Source of the DNA: Clostridium sp. OF09-36
GTDB taxonomy: Bacteria; Bacillota; Clostridia; Lachnospirales; Lachnospiraceae
Direction: 5' to 3'
NCBI RefSeq assembly: GCF_003481985.1
Contig: NZ_QUMD01000019.1
Location: forward strand, 1 to 62,333
DNA length: 62,333 nucleotides
The position numbers were made by a program, and so were the translations under genes. The notes below the pieces were generated by a model. That model was given only the letters and a program-made list of their open reading frames with translations. It searched no databases and was not told where the DNA came from. Shown here one piece after another: positions 59,195-62,333 of the stretch. Numbering within the stretch: position 1 is the stretch's first letter; every line of letters starts with the position of its first letter.

Positions 59195-60652
59195 ATGGGA
59201 GAGGAAGTTAAAAGTGCTGCTGAGATGCAGCAGGAAGAAATTGATAATTTTGAGGTCGATGCCGCGACTGCCAGCAGCTGGTATAAGCAGGTCAGCTATG
59301 ATGATGCAAAGCTTTTTATCCGGACAAACCTCGAGTCTGCGGCAAGGAGCTTTATTGCGATCGGCTATTATCTCAAACTCATTCGGGATGGTGAACTGTA
59401 TCGCGAAGAGGGGCACGAAAACATCTGGGACTTTGCACAGGCAGAATATGGCATCAGCAAGTCCACGGCCAGTCGTTACATGAGCATGAATGACCGGTTT
59501 GCCCTGGACGGCAACAGCCCGATCGTGGACCAGAAATATAAGGATTTCGGGAAGTCGAAGCTGCAGGAAATGCTGTATCTTACGGATGAGCAGCTGGAGC
59601 AGGTAACACCGGAAATGAAGGTCCAGGAGATCCGTTCCATGCGCCAGCCAAAAGAGATTCCATATTTTGAGATCGAGGGGCAGTTGGACTTGGAAAAGGA
59701 CTTTCCGGAAGTGATTCCGGAAGGTGAGGGAGCAGCGCCGGTTATGACAGGGATGCCTGCGATGACGCAGCCGGCTACGATCCAGACAACAATGACTCTG
59801 GAGGAGATGATGGGCGGGGAGGAGCTGGGAGAAACTGTTGCGACATCGCAACAGGAAACACCATCGATGGTTTTGGAGACCGCTGCTCCACCATCGGAAT
59901 CCGCTGCCGAAAAGCAGCACTCTGGGAAGTGCCTGCATAATCCGTTGTATGATTGCAGCATGGCAGATGAGGATAAGACTATCCCAGGAACCGGCGAGGA
60001 TTGCACGCATTGTTGCTGCTGGGAATGTCCGAAACATGGAGACTGTAGACTGGAATGCTACGCTTCAGAGCGGCGAAAGTATCAGACAGAAGATGCGAAA
60101 ACAGAAAAAGAGCTGGATCCGGAACCGATTGAGTATGACCGACATACCCTGGAGAACATGATTCAGGATGCCAAGGAAGCTTTCAATTTGATGAGCGAAC
60201 ACTGGATAAATAACCAGCCGTATACCTACGCCAAATATAGCATGATGATTCAGGCATATGAGATGTTGCTGCAGGTACATGATGCAGCTGATCCTGAGTC
60301 GGAAGAGGTTGAGCAGCCGGAGCTTCCTGTCATGAAAAACAACGACCAGCGGAAAGAGTGGTTGCGGAACTACGAGCCCTGGGGCGTGTGGTATAAGGAT
60401 GAGCATATCGGCAGCACATTTTATAAATACGATTTCAAGTGCGGCGCTCGACTGATTGTTGAAGCGTTTGCCATCAAAAACTATTGCGGGAATTTTACTC
60501 ACGCAAACTATCATCTGGTAGGCGGACCGGAACCGCCAAAAGGAGCAAATGGCTTTGAAAAATGGACAAGGCACGACGAATATAACCATTATCCGGATAA
60601 TGAGACGGAGTTGGTGGAGTTTTTGAAGTACATACAGAAAGGGGAAAAGTGA
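59195..60652 (+). CDS. ParB/DUF3102-like DNA-binding protein of B, Cys-rich C-half
   Basis: 485 aa. Residues 40-110 contain FIAIGYYLKLIRDGELYREE and YGISKSTASRYMSMNDRFAL, aligned with the element A protein 11883-13142. A disordered linker bears the codons of a B-type palindrome (59837-59852). A Cys cluster follows (CLHNPLYDC, CTHCCCWECPKHGDC) and a C-terminal domain (NYEPWGVWYKDEHIGSTFYK). Possible partner of the palindromes in element B. Confidence 0.68.
   Translation: MGEEVKSAAEMQQEEIDNFEVDAATASSWYKQVSYDDAKLFIRTNLESAARSFIAIGYYLKLIRDGELYREEGHENIWDFAQAEYGISKSTASRYMSMNDRFALDGNSPIVDQKYKDFGKSKLQEMLYLTDEQLEQVTPEMKVQEIRSMRQPKEIPYFEIEGQLDLEKDFPEVIPEGEGAAPVMTGMPAMTQPATIQTTMTLEEMMGGEELGETVATSQQETPSMVLETAAPPSESAAEKQHSGKCLHNPLYDCSMADEDKTIPGTGEDCTHCCCWECPKHGDCRLECYASERRKYQTEDAKTEKELDPEPIEYDRHTLENMIQDAKEAFNLMSEHWINNQPYTYAKYSMMIQAYEMLLQVHDAADPESEEVEQPELPVMKNNDQRKEWLRNYEPWGVWYKDEHIGSTFYKYDFKCGARLIVEAFAIKNYCGNFTHANYHLVGGPEPPKGANGFEKWTRHDEYNHYPDNETELVEFLKYIQKGEK
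59837..59852. repeat. Palindrome GTTGCGACATCGCAAC, element B site 2
   Basis: One centre base differs from the perfect palindrome at 47707. It lies inside the ParB/DUF3102-like gene of element B, parallel to site 1 in element A. Confidence 0.65.
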
Positions 60653-61023
60653 TGAATAGATTAACTCAGAAACGGGTAAATGGAATCAAAACCGGCTACT
60701 GGTCCGCCAGTAAGAGGGATGAGCTGGTGGCACGGCTGGCAGAGTATGAGGATACTGGCCTGGCGCCTGTAGAGGTGCTGAAGCTGAAACAGAATACAGT
60801 GCAGTGGATTCCGATGGCTAAGGAGTTGCCGGAATCAGCAGACTATGTGCTGATGTCATTCGAAAACTTTTCCCTCCCGGCTATTGGCCGGTACGAGGTA
60901 AATGACGAGGGTGATGGTGCATGGTATCTGGGGGATGACAATGGTGGAGACACATGCTGCAGTGTTGGATTATTTGTTAATGCGTGGATGCCGCTGCCGA
61001 ATCCGTATACGGCAGTAAATTAA
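60652..61023 (+). CDS. DUF551-like phage protein
   Basis: 123 aa. VARLAEYEDTGLAPVEVL at the N-terminus; WIPMAKELPESADYVLMSF and VNAWMPLPNPY are DUF551 hallmarks. The first motif is shared with 13892-14425 in element A. Confidence 0.75.
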   Translation: MNRLTQKRVNGIKTGYWSASKRDELVARLAEYEDTGLAPVEVLKLKQNTVQWIPMAKELPESADYVLMSFENFSLPAIGRYEVNDEGDGAWYLGDDNGGDTCCSVGLFVNAWMPLPNPYTAVN

Positions 61024-61040
61024 GATTTAGGAGTGATTGA

Positions 61041-61253
61041 ATGGCACATATCGAGATATGGTGGAGATGTCCGGTTTGCAAGAAAGCGCATGATACTTGT
61101 GCAGATGCAATCAAATGCAGAAATTCTCACCCGATTGTATCTGAAAGATGGGCAGTAGGAAATAATGAGGCGGCGTACAAAATCAATGAAAACGTAGAAC
61201 CTGGCTGGGTTGGAAGCGAGGAATGGGCGATGAAATTAGCTGACAAAAACTGA
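61041..61253 (+). CDS. Small zinc-finger protein, 70 aa
   Basis: WWRCPVCKKAHDTCADAIKC supplies four Cys. Behind TTTAGGAG. Unknown. Confidence 0.6.
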   Translation: MAHIEIWWRCPVCKKAHDTCADAIKCRNSHPIVSERWAVGNNEAAYKINENVEPGWVGSEEWAMKLADKN

Positions 61254-61268
61254 AATTTGGAGGTGCTA

Positions 61269-61448
61269 ATGTATAAAAACAAAGAGGGATATCCGGATCC
61301 GACCGCAGGCCGTGCAGTCCGGAAGGCAGACAAGCCGCCGGAGGAGGTTATTAACTTCCGGCGGGCCATGAAGCTGATGAGTGTGATCTGCCATGTGCGG
61401 ATCCTGGGCAAAGTAACCGTGATCGATGAGAGAGGCAGGCGGTGGTAG
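61269..61448 (+). CDS. Small phage protein, 59 aa
   Basis: YKNKEGYPDPTAGRAVRKAD, a start common in clostridial phage proteins. ATG at 61269 after TTTGGAGG. Unknown. Confidence 0.6.
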   Translation: MYKNKEGYPDPTAGRAVRKADKPPEEVINFRRAMKLMSVICHVRILGKVTVIDERGRRW

Positions 61449-61757
61449 GTGGCTGTAACCAAAAGATATAAAGTTTACCGCTGTGACAAGCTGATTGGCG
61501 ATTACACGGCGGTGGATGCAGCGGATATGCTTAAATGTACACCCGGGACTGTCCGGAGCTACGCCAGCGGTGGGAATAAGCTTTACGGTGAGTACACCTT
61601 TGAGGTCGTAGAGCCGGAGCCAGTGTGCAAGGCGGGGAAGTCCTGGACGATGACCAGGGATCAGGCGGTAGACTGGGAGGATACGCGGCAGCGGTTGTTG
61701 AGCAGTGGGGCGGATTTGAGCCGGTATGTGTTAAAGCCGGAACCGAGTTGGAGGTGA
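61449..61757 (+). CDS. HTH phage protein, homologue of 14706-15200
   Basis: 102 aa, GTG start directly after the previous stop. YKVYRCDKLIGDYTAVDAAD, CTPGTVRSYASG and VDWEDTRQRLLSSG align with the element A protein. Probably DNA-binding. Confidence 0.65.
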   Translation: MAVTKRYKVYRCDKLIGDYTAVDAADMLKCTPGTVRSYASGGNKLYGEYTFEVVEPEPVCKAGKSWTMTRDQAVDWEDTRQRLLSSGADLSRYVLKPEPSWR

Positions 61758-61766
61758 TGTAACGTA

Positions 61767-61940
61767 ATGAGAGTAGATGGATTCTTTTTCCTGAAAATGA
61801 TGATGGGATTGGCATTATTTTTAATGACATTTTATCTAGGGTTCAGCGTGATAAAACGAGGAAAAGTTGAACTGCATGAATATGTCTGGATGTGGGTGTT
61901 TTGTCTTTGCTGGACATTGGTGTTTTTCTTAAAAAGATAA
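61767..61940 (+). CDS. Small two-helix membrane protein, 57 aa
   Basis: ATG at 61767. FFLKMMMGLALFLMTFYLGF and YVWMWVFCLCWTLVFFL are membrane segments. Topology like 15428-15592 in element A. Confidence 0.6.
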   Translation: MRVDGFFFLKMMMGLALFLMTFYLGFSVIKRGKVELHEYVWMWVFCLCWTLVFFLKR

Positions 61941-61964
61941 GGCGTATTGGAGGAGGTGAGCCCA

Positions 61965-62333
61965 TTGGACAAGCAGATATTAAAAGACTACATAGATGCC
62001 TGCGCACAGGTTAAGGAGACCAAGGAGCAGATCCGGAGCTGCGCAAGGCCCGGAAGCAGATGGTGGCAGACACAAGCAAAGGATCGGCCCATGAGTTCCC
62101 TTACACGGTCCAGACGTATCATCTGGAGGGGCTGTCATATCCGACTGTGAAAGATCCCGGTGAGTTGGATCGTCTGGAAGAGGTTCTTGTGGAGCGGCTG
62201 CAGACTGCTGAGCGGATCAAGCGAGATGTGGAAGCGTGGATGAATACAATCCCGATGCGAATGCAGAGAATCATCCGGTACCGGATATTTGAGGACCTTC
62301 CGTGGGGGCAAGTGGCTGTGAGAATGGGCCGTA
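61965..62333 (+). pseudogene. RinA/ArpU-type late regulator, frameshifted and cut by window end
   Basis: TTG start at 61965 after GGAGGAGG: LDKQILKDYIDACAQVKETK. It changes frame near 62035; the other frame reads ARKQMVADTSKGSAHEFPYT, RLEEVLVERLQTAERIKRDV and RIIRYRIFEDLPWGQVAVRM up to the edge. Restoring one G (cggagctg) joins them. The sigma-4-like end matches the late regulator role and predicts terminase genes just beyond the window. Confidence 0.7.

Noticed and set aside
1..62333. CRISPR arrays, tRNA or rRNA genes
   Set aside because: No regularly spaced repeats and no tRNA or rRNA-like sequence were seen. The AGATTTGGAG repeats of 16.3-18.1 kb are ribosome binding sites.

Overview
The window is phage DNA from end to end; I see no host housekeeping gene, tRNA or rRNA. 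Protein resemblances (DUF4317, DUF7666, DUF4373, DUF3102-like and RinA-like genes, TTG/GTG starts behind strong AGGAGG sites) suggest a gut Firmicute of the class Clostridia, most likely Lachnospiraceae. That placement rests on family recall, not on a search.

Element A (about 100 to 44,900) is a contractile-tailed (myovirus) prophage. It opens with a leftward serine recombinase, a small-RNA locus, a leftward hicA-hicB-dinD cargo operon, a CI-type repressor with divergent promoters, and an array of small membrane-protein cassettes. A rightward early region follows: HUH-type Rep with hairpins upstream, an RNase H-like protein, PcfJ, a ParB/DUF3102-like DNA-binding protein, HNH nucleases, a methyltransferase, MazG, LemA and DUF4317. 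A RinA-like late regulator comes next, then a promoter-terminator pair and the late genes in standard order: terminases, portal, protease, capsid, connectors, sheath, tube, chaperone, tape measure, baseplate, fibre, holin and endolysin. The fibre ends in what looks like an invertible segment.

A leftward pair, a XerC/D-type recombinase and a 106-residue protein (44,885 to 46,252), separates A from B. Element B (about 46,300 to beyond the window) repeats A's layout with other parts: a leftward tyrosine integrase, a second copy of the small-RNA locus, a leftward AbiF-like HEPN gene with its own 5' RNA and attenuator, repressor and Cro genes with four operators, a second cassette array, excisionase, YqaJ exonuclease, RecT, a DUF4373 protein, a second ParB/DUF3102-like protein, and a RinA-like regulator cut by the window edge.

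The strongest unexplained signals are: (1) a perfect 16-bp palindrome repeated four times across A, with a related palindrome in B, each set including one site inside the ParB-like gene; (2) a tail-fibre switch with two C-termini facing each other between inverted repeats; (3) a promoter-driven RNA of about 90 nt shared by both elements beside the integrase; (4) an RNA hairpin element shared by both early regions; (5) the AbiF locus with a putative 5' RNA; (6) cassette arrays behind both repressors. About ten genes contain single-base frame changes, mostly in short homopolymers, so sequencing error or prophage decay must be considered.
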